Position numbers and translations under genes: made by a program. DNA of 64,000 nucleotides, taken from positions 806,001 through 870,000 of the forward strand of contig NZ_CP113068.1 of assembly GCF_026625885.1 (NCBI RefSeq). The letters run 5' to 3'. Source of the stretch: Roseateles sp. SL47 (lineage in GTDB: Bacteria > Pseudomonadota > Gammaproteobacteria > Burkholderiales > Burkholderiaceae_C). Under the pieces are notes generated by a model. That model was not told where the DNA came from. It saw only the letters and a program-made list of their open reading frames with translations, and searched no databases. Shown piece by piece: positions 49,550-58,274 of the stretch; the first letter of the stretch is position 1, and the number at the start of each line of letters is the position of its first letter.

Positions 49550-51289
49550 ATGACTCACACCCGCCGAACCTGGCTGCTGCGGCCCCTGCTGGCCGCCCTG
49601 GCCACCCTGGCCGCCTGCAGCGGCCCGTCTGCCCCGGACACCTCCCGCGCAGCCGCTGCCACGCCCTCGTCGGCCAGCAACAGCGCCAGCACACGCCCCT
49701 CTGCCGGTAGCCCCCGGCCGCCCAGACTGGTGGTGTTCATGGCGGTGGACGGCCTGCCCCTGCGTCAGGTGCTGGGCTACCGGGACCAGCTCCAGCCGGA
49801 CGGCTTCCGGCGGTTTCTGGACCAGGGCGCCTGGTTCTCAAACGCCTATTACGGCCACGGCTACACCGTGACGGCGGCGGGCCACTCCATCATGCTCAGC
49901 GGAGCCTATCCGCAGCGCAGCGGCATCATCGGCAACGAGTGGCGTAACCCGAAGACCGGCGAGGTGGTCTACAACACCGAAGACACGCGCTATCACTACA
50001 TCGACCACGCCACCGACCCGCATGCCGGCACCAGCCCCAGCAACTACAAGGCGGAGACGGTGGGTGATGTGCTGAGAACGGCGCAACCGGCGTCCAAGGT
50101 GATTGGCATCTCCGGCAAGGACCGCGGCGCCATCCTGCCGGCCGGCCACAAGGGCACGGCCTACATGTACATGAGCAGCGATGGCCAATTCGCCTCCACC
50201 ACCTATTACATGAGCAGCCATCCGGCGTGGGTGCAGGCCTTCAACCAGGCGCGTCCCGCCGATCAGTTCTTCCACAAGTCGTGGTCCTTGCTGCTGCCGG
50301 AAGCCGCTTATGCCCGCAGCGCGCCGGACGGCCAACCCTGGCAGAGCGATGCGGGCAACGGCAATCGCCTGCCCGCCGTGATGGGGGAGAAGCTGGACAA
50401 GCCCGGCCCCAAATACTATGCCGGGCTGCTGCCGTCGCCATTCGGCGATGAGCTGACACTGGCATTTGCCCGTGCCGCCATCGAAGGTGAACAACTGGGC
50501 GCGGACGACCAGACCGACATCCTGACGGTCAGCCTCTCCAGCCATGACTATGTGAACCATGCCTTCGGACCGGAATCGCGGCTGTCGCAGGACCATTTGC
50601 TGCATCTGGACCGCTATCTGCAGAGCTTCTTCCAGTATCTGGACGCCCGCGTCGGCCGTGACAACTATGTGCTGATGCTCACCGCCGACCATGGCTTCAT
50701 GGACACGCCCGAATGGGCCCGGCGCCAGGGCCGCGACGCGGGCCGCGTGGCGCCTGCGCAGGTGATCGCAACCCTCAACAGGGGCTTGTCGGAACGTTTT
50801 GGCGATGGCCGCTGGGTCACCCACTTCTCTGCCACCGGGCTGCTGTTTGACGAGAAGCTGATCCAGTCCAAGGGCCTGAAGAGCGACGACGTGTATGCCG
50901 CCGCCAAGGCCCTGGCCGAGCAGATTCCCGGCATCCAGGCGGCCTTCACCCGCGCCCAGCTGGCAGGAGACGACACCGCCACGCCCTATCTGGCGCAGAT
51001 GCGCCGCTCCTGGCATCCGGACGTGGCGGCGCCGCTGCAACTGGTGCCCAGACAGGGCTACATGTTCTCCAGCCGTCCCACCGGCACCACCCACGGCTCG
51101 CCGTATGAATACGATAGCCATGTGCCCCTGCTGACCTGGGGCCCGACCTGGGTGGGCCAGGGCGAAGTGAAGGCCCGCGTGGAGATGGTGGACGTGGCGC
51201 CGACGCTCTCGCGCCTGCTGGGCATTGCGACGCCTGCGCAGTCGCAGGGTCAATGGCTGCCACTGCCGGTCAAAGCCGCCCCGCAATAA
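49550..51289 (+). CDS. Alkaline-phosphatase-superfamily lipoprotein
   Basis: 579 residues from ATG 49550. Lipoprotein signal with lipobox LAACSG. AlkP/type I phosphodiesterase fold: AVDGLPLRQVLGYR with the first metal Asp, the nucleophile Thr in TVTAAGHSIMLSGAYP, HDYVNHAFGPES, and the metal ligands TADHGFMDTPEW and DSHVPLL. It closely resembles PafA-type phosphate-insensitive phosphatases and related phosphodiesterases. It would hydrolyse phosphate esters in the periplasm. No PHO-box was identified. Confidence 0.9.
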   Translation: MTHTRRTWLLRPLLAALATLAACSGPSAPDTSRAAAATPSSASNSASTRPSAGSPRPPRLVVFMAVDGLPLRQVLGYRDQLQPDGFRRFLDQGAWFSNAYYGHGYTVTAAGHSIMLSGAYPQRSGIIGNEWRNPKTGEVVYNTEDTRYHYIDHATDPHAGTSPSNYKAETVGDVLRTAQPASKVIGISGKDRGAILPAGHKGTAYMYMSSDGQFASTTYYMSSHPAWVQAFNQARPADQFFHKSWSLLLPEAAYARSAPDGQPWQSDAGNGNRLPAVMGEKLDKPGPKYYAGLLPSPFGDELTLAFARAAIEGEQLGADDQTDILTVSLSSHDYVNHAFGPESRLSQDHLLHLDRYLQSFFQYLDARVGRDNYVLMLTADHGFMDTPEWARRQGRDAGRVAPAQVIATLNRGLSERFGDGRWVTHFSATGLLFDEKLIQSKGLKSDDVYAAAKALAEQIPGIQAAFTRAQLAGDDTATPYLAQMRRSWHPDVAAPLQLVPRQGYMFSSRPTGTTHGSPYEYDSHVPLLTWGPTWVGQGEVKARVEMVDVAPTLSRLLGIATPAQSQGQWLPLPVKAAPQ

Positions 51290-51443
51290 GGTCAGGAACT
51301 GGCCAACGTCCAACACAACCGTTGCGCTTGGAGTTTCAAGCGCGGGCGCAGACTGTTTCTCCACCGGCCCCCTTCATCAGAAGGGCCTCGCCGGGAATGA
51401 TCACCGGGTACGCCGTGATGGCACGGTGTCTGGAGATGTTTGC

Positions 51444-52373
51444 ATGACCGTTCATGACCGCCGCACCTGGCTCAACAGGTTGGCTGGCTTCGCAGGATTT
51501 GCGGGATTGGGCGCGGGATGGGGAGCCGCCCCCGCCCTGATCGCCAGCAAGTCGGCCCTGGCTCAGACGCCGCGGCGCAGCATCCGGCTGGGCGTGATTG
51601 ACCTGAGCTTTCACCATGCCACCGCCGCCGTGGTCGCCGCCCTGCTGCAGCGGTTGGGGCACCCCGTCGAGCGCACTTTTGCGCTTCACGAAGCATGCTT
51701 CGAGCACTTGCGGCAGGGGGAAGTCGACATGGTCGCCTCGGCCTGGCTGCATTCGAGCCATGGGGTGTACCGGGCTCGCGTGGAGGAGGTGGTCTCCACC
51801 ACCGCCCTGGGGCTGCACTACACCCCTTACGCGCTCTGGGGCGTGCCGGACTATGTGCCGGCCTCGGCCGTGGCCAGCGTGCCGGATCTGCTGCGTCCGG
51901 AAGTCCGGGCGCGTATGAACCCGCTGATCCAGGGCATCGGCCCCGGGGCCGGCATCACCCGTTTCTCCATCCGCATGATGGAGGCCTACGGCCTCACCGA
52001 AGCCGGTTACCACTTCCAGACCGGCACCCCGGACGACTGCTTCAATGCATTCGAAACCGCCGTCGCCCGGCAGCAGTGGGTGGTGGTGCCGCTGTGGCAT
52101 CCGCAGTTTCTGCATGCCCGGCACCGCATCCGCGATCTTCAAGACCCCAAGCAGTTGCTTGGTGGCGTGGACCATGCCGTGCTGCTGGCGCGTGACGATC
52201 GGCTGAAGACGCTGCCGGCCGACACGGTCCGGGCGCTGGAGCGGGTGCGGCTGTCCAACGCGGTGGTGGCGCAATTGGATCACGCCATCAACCGGGAGGG
52301 TCTCACCGCCGACCAGGCCGCAGCCCGCTGGCTGGCCGACCATCGCGACTTCGCCCCCCCAGGGGCGAGCTGA
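51444..52373 (+). CDS. Glycine-betaine/choline-type ABC transporter substrate-binding protein
   Basis: 309 residues from ATG 51444. Signal sequence with a Tat-like RRTWLNRLAG motif, ending SALAQ. OpuAC-type binding domain: VIDLSFHHATAAVVAALLQRLGHPVE, VDMVASAWLHSSHG, GLHYTPYALWGVPDYV, GPGAGITRFSIRM. It would bind betaine, choline or a related compound, but the permease and ATPase are not adjacent, so it may be an orphan. The next gene is an ABC exporter of another type. Confidence 0.85.
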   Translation: MTVHDRRTWLNRLAGFAGFAGLGAGWGAAPALIASKSALAQTPRRSIRLGVIDLSFHHATAAVVAALLQRLGHPVERTFALHEACFEHLRQGEVDMVASAWLHSSHGVYRARVEEVVSTTALGLHYTPYALWGVPDYVPASAVASVPDLLRPEVRARMNPLIQGIGPGAGITRFSIRMMEAYGLTEAGYHFQTGTPDDCFNAFETAVARQQWVVVPLWHPQFLHARHRIRDLQDPKQLLGGVDHAVLLARDDRLKTLPADTVRALERVRLSNAVVAQLDHAINREGLTADQAAARWLADHRDFAPPGAS

Positions 52374-52383
52374 TCGGTTTGCG

Positions 52384-52435
52384 CCCATCCACCGTCCCCA
52401 TCCACCGTCCCCATCCACCGTCCCCATCCGCCATC
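52384..52435. repeat. Tandem 13-bp repeat
   Basis: About four copies of CCCATCCACCGTC, the last one imperfect, begin 10 bases after the stop of the binding-protein gene. Confidence 0.85.
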
Positions 52436-52587
52436 CAGACACGCCCACGGCCACTGATCGCAGGGAGATGCCCAGGCGTCACCGAGCTCCTGTAGGCTTG
52501 CCAGTCTTTGCCAACACTGTGCCGATCGGCGTCGTCCGCGCCGCCGATCCGCTGGCATTTCTGCATCTGATCCGGGAGACGGCCGTG

Positions 52588-54504
52588 ATGGGCTGGTTCG
52601 AAAAACTTGTAGACCCTTTCCCCAGCAGCCCGGCGCCGCAGCCGCCGAAGGGCTTCTTTCCCTTCGTCTGGGCGGCGACGGCGGGCATCCGCGGCCTGCT
52701 GCTGATCCTGATCCTGCTCACCGCCGGCATCGGCGCCTTTGAGGCGCTGCTGTTCTCGATGCTGGGTTCGGTGGTGGACTGGCTCAGCCAGGTGGCACCC
52801 GCGCAATGGTGGGCCACCCAGCGGCATCACCTGCTGCTGCTGGGCGGCATTCTGCTGGCCAGCCCGGTGCTGATCGCCTTGCAGGCATTGGTGAAATACC
52901 AAGGCATTGCCAGCAACTTCCCGATGCGCTTGCGCTGGAACTTCCACCGCCACCTCCTGGCCCAGAGCATGAGCTTCTACCAGGATGAATTCGCCGGCCG
53001 GGTGTCGGCCAAGCTGATGCAGACGGCGCTGGCAGTGCGCGAGTGCGTGATGATCGTGACCGACATCCTGGTCTTCATCAGCATCTACTTCGTCACCATG
53101 CTCAGCGTGGTGGGTGGCTTCGACCTGCTGCTGCTGGCGCCGTTCCTGGGCTGGCTGGCCTGTTATGTGCTGGCGCTCATCTACTTTGTGCCACGTCTGG
53201 GGAAGGCGGCGGCAGCCCAGGCCGATGCCCGCAGCCTGATGACCGGGCGCGTCACCGACGCCTACACCAACATCAGCACCGTCAAGCTGTTCTCCCACAG
53301 CCAGCGCGAAGCCGGCTTTGCCCGCAGTGCGATGCTGGATTTCCTGAGCACCGCCTACCGGCAGATGCGCCTGATCAGTGGCTTCGAGGTGGTGAATCAC
53401 GCCCTCTCCATGGGCCTGATTGCCGCCACCGCCGGCATGACCCTGTGGCTGTGGACCCAGGGCCAGGTGGGTGTGGGGGCCGTGGCCGCCGCCACTGCCA
53501 TGGCGCTGCGGCTCAATGGCATCTCCCACTGGATCATGTGGGAGATGGCCAGCCTGTTCGAGAACATCGGCACGGTGCAGGACGGCATCACCACCCTCTC
53601 CCGCCCGATTGCCATCACCGATGCCACGGAGGCCCGTCCGCTGCAGGTGAGCCAGGGCGAGGTGGTGTTTGATCGGGTGGACTTCAGCTACGGTGGCAAG
53701 AAGCCGGTGCTGCAGGCCTTGACGCTGCACATCCGCCCCGGCGAGAAGATCGGGGTGGTCGGGCGTTCCGGTGCCGGCAAATCGACGCTGCTGAACCTGC
53801 TGCTGCGGTTTTATGACGTGGACCGAGGCCGTGTGCTGATCGACGGGCAGGACATCGCCCACGTCACCCAGGACAGCCTGCGGGCCCAGGTGGGCATGGT
53901 CACCCAGGACACCAGCCTGCTGCACCGCTCGGTGCGGGACAACCTGCTGTATGGACGGCCGGACGCCACCGACGACGCCATGCGTGCTGCGGCCGCCCGG
54001 GCTGAAGCCGAGCACTTCATCGACGGGTTGACCGACCCCAAGGGCCGCAAGGGCTATGACGCGCATGTGGGCGAGCGTGGCGTGAAACTCTCCGGCGGCC
54101 AGCGCCAGCGGGTGGCGATTGCCCGGGTGATGCTCAAGGACGCGCCCATCCTGCTACTGGACGAAGCCACCAGCGCCCTGGATTCGGAGGTGGAAGCCGC
54201 CATCCAGCGCAGCCTCTACCGGCTGATGGAGGGCAAGACGGTGGTGGCCATTGCCCACCGCCTCTCCACCATTGCCGCCATGGACCGCCTGATCGTGATG
54301 GACCAGGGCCGGATCGTCGAGCAGGGCGACCATGCCAGCCTGCTGGCGGCCGGCGGCCTGTATGCCAAGCTCTGGGCTCATCAGAGCGGCGGTTTCCTGG
54401 TGGAGGACGGGCTGCAGGACAGCGTGCAGGCGGGGGGCGACCCTGCAGTGGCCCGCGCCACCCCCAGCGCGGATCAGGATTGTGTGGAGGACGCCGCAGA
54501 CTGA
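52588..54504 (+). CDS. ABC exporter (fused membrane and ATPase domains)
   Basis: 638 residues from ATG 52588 (MGWFEKLVDPF), chosen because GGGAGA lies about 12 bases upstream; the longer frame from 52468 is not signal-like. Six membrane helices in the first 350 residues, then the ATPase: Walker A GRSGAGKS, Q-loop VTQDTSLL, signature LSGGQRQR, Walker B ILLLDEATS and the H-loop AHRLSTI. A homodimeric multidrug/lipid-type exporter (MsbA-like family). The substrate is unknown. It could export peptides or lipids, but it has no N-terminal peptidase domain. Confidence 0.93.
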   Translation: MGWFEKLVDPFPSSPAPQPPKGFFPFVWAATAGIRGLLLILILLTAGIGAFEALLFSMLGSVVDWLSQVAPAQWWATQRHHLLLLGGILLASPVLIALQALVKYQGIASNFPMRLRWNFHRHLLAQSMSFYQDEFAGRVSAKLMQTALAVRECVMIVTDILVFISIYFVTMLSVVGGFDLLLLAPFLGWLACYVLALIYFVPRLGKAAAAQADARSLMTGRVTDAYTNISTVKLFSHSQREAGFARSAMLDFLSTAYRQMRLISGFEVVNHALSMGLIAATAGMTLWLWTQGQVGVGAVAAATAMALRLNGISHWIMWEMASLFENIGTVQDGITTLSRPIAITDATEARPLQVSQGEVVFDRVDFSYGGKKPVLQALTLHIRPGEKIGVVGRSGAGKSTLLNLLLRFYDVDRGRVLIDGQDIAHVTQDSLRAQVGMVTQDTSLLHRSVRDNLLYGRPDATDDAMRAAAARAEAEHFIDGLTDPKGRKGYDAHVGERGVKLSGGQRQRVAIARVMLKDAPILLLDEATSALDSEVEAAIQRSLYRLMEGKTVVAIAHRLSTIAAMDRLIVMDQGRIVEQGDHASLLAAGGLYAKLWAHQSGGFLVEDGLQDSVQAGGDPAVARATPSADQDCVEDAAD

Positions 54505-54588
54505 CGCCGGCCCCTACGCGTTCACACGGATGCCGGTCGGCGAGGGTCCGCTGAAGATCAAGCGCGGACATCGTGGGGACAAGATCCG

Positions 54589-55050
54589 GTGAAACTCGAT
54601 ATTCACGCCTTTGTGCAAGGTCCATTTCAGGCGCACGGGCAGATCGAGATGTGGCGCGAAGGTCCGGTGGTGCGCTTGCGCGCCCAGGGCCCCTTCAACC
54701 GTGAGGCGGTGCTGGCGCTGGGCCGGGCCATGAGCGACCTTCTGGCCGCCGACCCGCCGCCAGAGCGCTTCGGCGACATTCTCGAACTGAGCGTGAGCAT
54801 GGTCACCTCGCCTGAATCCATGGAGGAGCTGGAGCGCTTCCTGGAACAGATGGGAACCCGGCACCTCCCGCCCGTCGCCGTGGCCTATGTGGCGGGGCTT
54901 GAGGTGGAGGGGCGCGATTTCATGATGCCCCTGTTCGAGGCGCTGTACCTGCGGCAGGGCCGTCGTTTTGGTGCATTCGAGACGCTCGACGCCGCACGGA
55001 CCTGGATGCTTCAACAGCTCGCCTACGAACCGCAGGCCAATAGCCGGTGA
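54589..55050 (+). CDS. Hypothetical protein, SpoIIAA/STAS-like
   Basis: 153 residues from a GTG at 54589. Alternating beta/alpha pattern (VRLRAQGPFNREAVLALGRAM, GDILELSVSMVTSPESMEELERFL, PPVAVAYVAGLEVEG) like the small STAS/SpoIIAA-like fold, without a clear family. Cytoplasmic. It lies 85 bases after the ABC gene on the same strand. After its stop come two hairpins (55157-55174 and 55188-55202) without a strong T run. Confidence 0.65.
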   Translation: MKLDIHAFVQGPFQAHGQIEMWREGPVVRLRAQGPFNREAVLALGRAMSDLLAADPPPERFGDILELSVSMVTSPESMEELERFLEQMGTRHLPPVAVAYVAGLEVEGRDFMMPLFEALYLRQGRRFGAFETLDAARTWMLQQLAYEPQANSR

Positions 55051-55223
55051 GCAAGTGCAAACTTATCCTCACAATCAAGGACAGGGGATGCCACCCGTTC
55101 AAGGGGTCCATCGGCTTGGCGATGGCGTGCCTTGTATGAAACACTTCCATTGCAGCCCGGTCCTTGCCGGGCGGCATGAGCATCCGCCCAATTTTTGGGC
55201 ACATGCACACGAAAGCTTAGCTT

Positions 55224-55889
55224 ATGGATCACCACAGCGACTCACAACAGCCATCGGCCCCGGCTCCGAACGCGGGCCCCGTGGTGTCGTCGCGCCGCCG
55301 CCGCTTTTTGCAGGCGGGTGTGCCTGTGGGCCTGACCCTGGCCAGCCGCCCTGTCATGGCCTGGCATTGCAACACCACCTCGGCCTGGGGCTCGGCGGTG
55401 CTGCGCAATGGCGGCGCCAGCGTCCAGGCCCGTGCTGCAGCAGCGGTGCTCACCAACACGGAATGCTGGACCATCAGCAACTGGGTGAACAACACCGCGC
55501 GCTCGGCGGTGTCGACCTCGCCCCCGTGGAGCTTCATTGCGGCGTATTGGTACTCCGGCCGCTCGGTCAGCTACTGCAAGAGCAACCTGACGGTCGCCAA
55601 GGTCTACCCGGGCGGCCTGAAAAACGTGTCGTCCTCCGCCAAGGTGGCCGACCTGTTTGCCGCCAATGCTGGCAGCTACGCCACCATGATGCTGGTGGCG
55701 CGCCTGAACACGCTGTTTGCCGGCCATAACGTCGCGCAGTGCGTGGTCTCCTCCACCGGCGAAGACATGCTGGTGAAGATGGCGTCGGTCGGCCCGAACA
55801 GCTTCAAGCCGAACAACGCCGGCAGCACGGCGGCCTGGACGGAAAGCGACTTCCGCAGCTACCTCTACAGCAATTACCTTGTGAGCTGA
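55224..55889 (+). CDS. Tat-signal protein of an HPr-rel-A type cassette
   Basis: 221 residues from ATG 55224. Twin-arginine motif SRRRRFLQAGV followed by a hydrophobic core and a signal cleavage region at VMA. The mature protein (from WHCNTTSAW) has four Cys and an Asn/Ser-rich body with SNWVNNTARSAVST and FIAAYWYSGRS. There is no family I recognise. Its stop overlaps the start of the PqqD-like gene by one base (TGATG), so it is translated with the modification genes. This makes it the most likely target or partner of the cassette. Function unknown. Confidence 0.75.
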   Translation: MDHHSDSQQPSAPAPNAGPVVSSRRRRFLQAGVPVGLTLASRPVMAWHCNTTSAWGSAVLRNGGASVQARAAAAVLTNTECWTISNWVNNTARSAVSTSPPWSFIAAYWYSGRSVSYCKSNLTVAKVYPGGLKNVSSSAKVADLFAANAGSYATMMLVARLNTLFAGHNVAQCVVSSTGEDMLVKMASVGPNSFKPNNAGSTAAWTESDFRSYLYSNYLVS

Positions 55890-56197
55890 TGGCGCTCACG
55901 GCGACGTGGCGCTGCGCACATCGATTGAATGAGGTGCTGCGCGCCTGGGAGGGCGAGCAGCATGCGGTGTTTTTCAACCCCGCCAGCGGGGACACCCACC
56001 TGGTGGCTGCCCTCGGTGCCCAACTCGCCGAGTGGCTCAGCGCGGCCCCGTTGACCCGCACACAGTTGCTGCATCGACTGACCCATGAGGTGGATTGGGA
56101 CGAACAACCGGACCCGGATGCCCTGGCCGACCTGCTGGACCTGCATCTGCGCCGTCTGGTCGACATCGAGCTGCTGCTGGAGGAGCCTGCGGCGTGA
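55889..56197 (+). CDS. PqqD-like protein (HPr-rel-A system)
   Basis: 102 residues. PqqD fold with HLVAALGAQLAEWLSAAPLTRTQLL and DALADLLDLHLRRLVDIELL. PqqD-type proteins bind precursor peptides and hand them to modifying enzymes. As I recall, this subtype is named HPr-rel-A system PqqD family in curated models and is always next to an HprK-like kinase. It overlaps the Tat gene and the kinase gene. No radical-SAM enzyme is present. Confidence 0.85.
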   Translation: MALTATWRCAHRLNEVLRAWEGEQHAVFFNPASGDTHLVAALGAQLAEWLSAAPLTRTQLLHRLTHEVDWDEQPDPDALADLLDLHLRRLVDIELLLEEPAA

Positions 56198-57108
56198 AAC
56201 TCGCCGAGCTGTCACGGGACGATCTTCGCCGGCATCTGCGGGGTGACGGCCTGGCCCTGCGCCTGGCGCCCTTCACGGTGAAGGTGCGTTCGGACCTGCC
56301 GCATCTGGCCGACGACCTCGCGCAGATGTACGACCGCTTCGAGCTGGTACCACCGCAGGACTTCATCGACTTCCATGTGGCCGTGCTGCGCAGCCCGCAC
56401 TGGCGCTCCCGGCTGATGGGCCGCGCCGAATTCTGGTTCGACGGCCAGCGGTCCTTCACCCCGCTGCCCGGCGCCCAGGCGCTTGCCATGCTGGAGTGGG
56501 GCATCAACTGGTGCATTGCCGCCCATGCCCATCAATACCTGCTGATCCATGCGGCGGTGCTTGAACGGGGCGGCCGTGCCCTGGTGATGCCAGCCCCCCC
56601 CGGCTCCGGCAAAAGTACCTTGTGTGCGGCCCTGGCGCACCGCGGCTGGCGGCTGCTCTCGGACGAGCTCGGCTTGCTGGACCTGCGCACCGGTCAACTG
56701 CACGGCATGGCCCGGCCGATCAACCTCAAGAACGCCTCCATCCACCTGCTCAAGGACTTTGCGCCCCATGCTCGCTTCAGCGCCTCCATGCCCAACACCA
56801 GCAAGGGCACGGTGGCCCTGGTGCGCGCCCCCGAGGAGGCCATCGCCCGCCGCCAGGTTCCGGCCCTACCGGCCTGGGTGGTGCTGCCCGCCTGGGTGCC
56901 CCAGAGCAGCGCACGGCTGGAGCCGATTGAGCGGGCCCGGGCCTTCATGACCCTGGCGGAACAAAGCTTCAACTACGACCTGCATGGCCAGATCGGCTTC
57001 CATGCACTGGGCCAGTTGGTGGACCGATGCGAGTGCTACCGCTTTGAATACAGTGCGCTGGACGAGGCCATCCGGCATTTCGACTCGCTGGCGGAGGGGG
57101 CGGAATGA
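56194..57108 (+). CDS. HprK-related kinase A (HPr-rel-A system)
   Basis: 304 residues from a GTG at 56194 that overlaps the previous stop by four bases. Kinase core resembling the HPr kinase C-terminal domain: AHAHQYLLIHAAVLE, Walker A PPGSGKST at 135-142 and the acidic LLSDELGLLD at 154-163. HPr kinase phosphorylates a Ser on HPr; these relatives lack the HPr partner nearby and probably phosphorylate another protein or peptide. Proposed member of the HPr-rel-A cassette, translationally coupled to its neighbours. Confidence 0.87.
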   Translation: MKLAELSRDDLRRHLRGDGLALRLAPFTVKVRSDLPHLADDLAQMYDRFELVPPQDFIDFHVAVLRSPHWRSRLMGRAEFWFDGQRSFTPLPGAQALAMLEWGINWCIAAHAHQYLLIHAAVLERGGRALVMPAPPGSGKSTLCAALAHRGWRLLSDELGLLDLRTGQLHGMARPINLKNASIHLLKDFAPHARFSASMPNTSKGTVALVRAPEEAIARRQVPALPAWVVLPAWVPQSSARLEPIERARAFMTLAEQSFNYDLHGQIGFHALGQLVDRCECYRFEYSALDEAIRHFDSLAEGAE

Positions 57109-58271
57109 GCGCACGCCTGCAGGCCGGCGCTCTGCCCGCACCGCAACACTCCCCGGCGCCCGACCGACCTTTGCTGGTGCGGGTGCTGCTGGCACCAGCG
57201 CTGGGGCCAGGCTTGTCACTGACCGAATGGGATCTGCTGCTGCGGCAGGCCCGCCGGGCCAACCTGGCCGGCAAGCTTGCGCATCTGGCGCAGTCAGGCG
57301 GCTGGCTGGACGAGCTGCCCGCCCCCGTGCAAGCTCACCTGCGCTCAGCGCTGCTGCTGTCTGAACGACAGGCGCAGATGCTGGCCCGGGAGGCTCGTTT
57401 TCTGGCGCAGGCCCTGGCCGAGCTGGCCGGGCCGGTGATTCTGCTCAAGGGTGCGGCCTATGCGCTGGGCGGCCATGCGCCGGCCCCGGGGCGGATGTTC
57501 ACCGACATCGACCTGCTGCTGCGCGCCGACCAACTGCCCCGTGCCGAGATCGCCTTGATGGTGCATGGGTGGGACTTCGATCCCCTGGACGATTACGACC
57601 AGCGCTACTACCGCGAGTGGATGCATGAACTGCCGCCGCTGCATCACCGCCGCCGCGGGACCTCACTGGATGTGCATCACAGCCTGCTGCCGCCGACCGC
57701 GCGAACCCCGTTGAACACCACTGCATTGTTCGACCATCCGCGTGCCCTGCCCGGCCATCCGGGCCTGTCGGTGCTGCCGCCGGAGGACATGCTGCTGCAC
57801 AGCGCGGCTCACCTGTTCCATGAAGGCGAGTTGCCCAATGGCTTGCGGGATCTGTTCGACCTGGATGCCCTGATCCGCGAGTTCAGCGTCATGGAGGGCT
57901 TCTGGCCGCGCTTGCTGGGGCGTGCAGCCCACATCGGGCTGCAGCATCCGCTGGCCCTGGCGCTGCGCTACGCCCAGCGCTGGCTGGACACACCGGTGCC
58001 GGTGGAGGCCACTGCAGCGCTGGCGGATCAGGTGCGGGGCTGGCATCAGCCGCTGCTGGACGCCGCCTACCGCCGGGCGCTACGGCCACCGCATGACAGC
58101 TGCCGACTTCCGGGGCAGGCGCTGGCTGAACTGGCGCTGTATGTCCGAGCCCACTGGCTGCGCATGCCCGCGCCGCTGCTGGCCCGGCACCTGGTGCGCA
58201 AGGCCTGGGGTCGCCTCACCGCCGCCCCGCAGACCGTCAACGACGGTCCACGCCCGGGCGACGGCGCCTGA
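57105..58271 (+). CDS. Nucleotidyltransferase-fold protein (PF14907-type), HPr-rel-A cassette
   Basis: 388 residues from ATG 57105 (ATGA overlap with the kinase). Nucleotidyltransferase-like domain: VILLKGAAYALGG at 111-123 and the catalytic-type MFTDIDLLL at 131-139, then LDVHHSLLPP. The PF14907 family (NTP_transf_5) commonly accompanies HprK-like and PqqD-like proteins in peptide-modification clusters. The predicted role is nucleotidyl transfer to a protein or peptide. Last gene of the cassette; convergent with an S41 protease gene only 3 bases away. Confidence 0.87.
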   Translation: MSARLQAGALPAPQHSPAPDRPLLVRVLLAPALGPGLSLTEWDLLLRQARRANLAGKLAHLAQSGGWLDELPAPVQAHLRSALLLSERQAQMLAREARFLAQALAELAGPVILLKGAAYALGGHAPAPGRMFTDIDLLLRADQLPRAEIALMVHGWDFDPLDDYDQRYYREWMHELPPLHHRRRGTSLDVHHSLLPPTARTPLNTTALFDHPRALPGHPGLSVLPPEDMLLHSAAHLFHEGELPNGLRDLFDLDALIREFSVMEGFWPRLLGRAAHIGLQHPLALALRYAQRWLDTPVPVEATAALADQVRGWHQPLLDAAYRRALRPPHDSCRLPGQALAELALYVRAHWLRMPAPLLARHLVRKAWGRLTAAPQTVNDGPRPGDGA

Positions 58272-58274
58272 GCC

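Noticed and set aside
52588..54504. Bacteriocin-type exporter for the double-glycine peptide
   Set aside because: It has no N-terminal C39 peptidase domain and lies 43 kb from the peptide gene.
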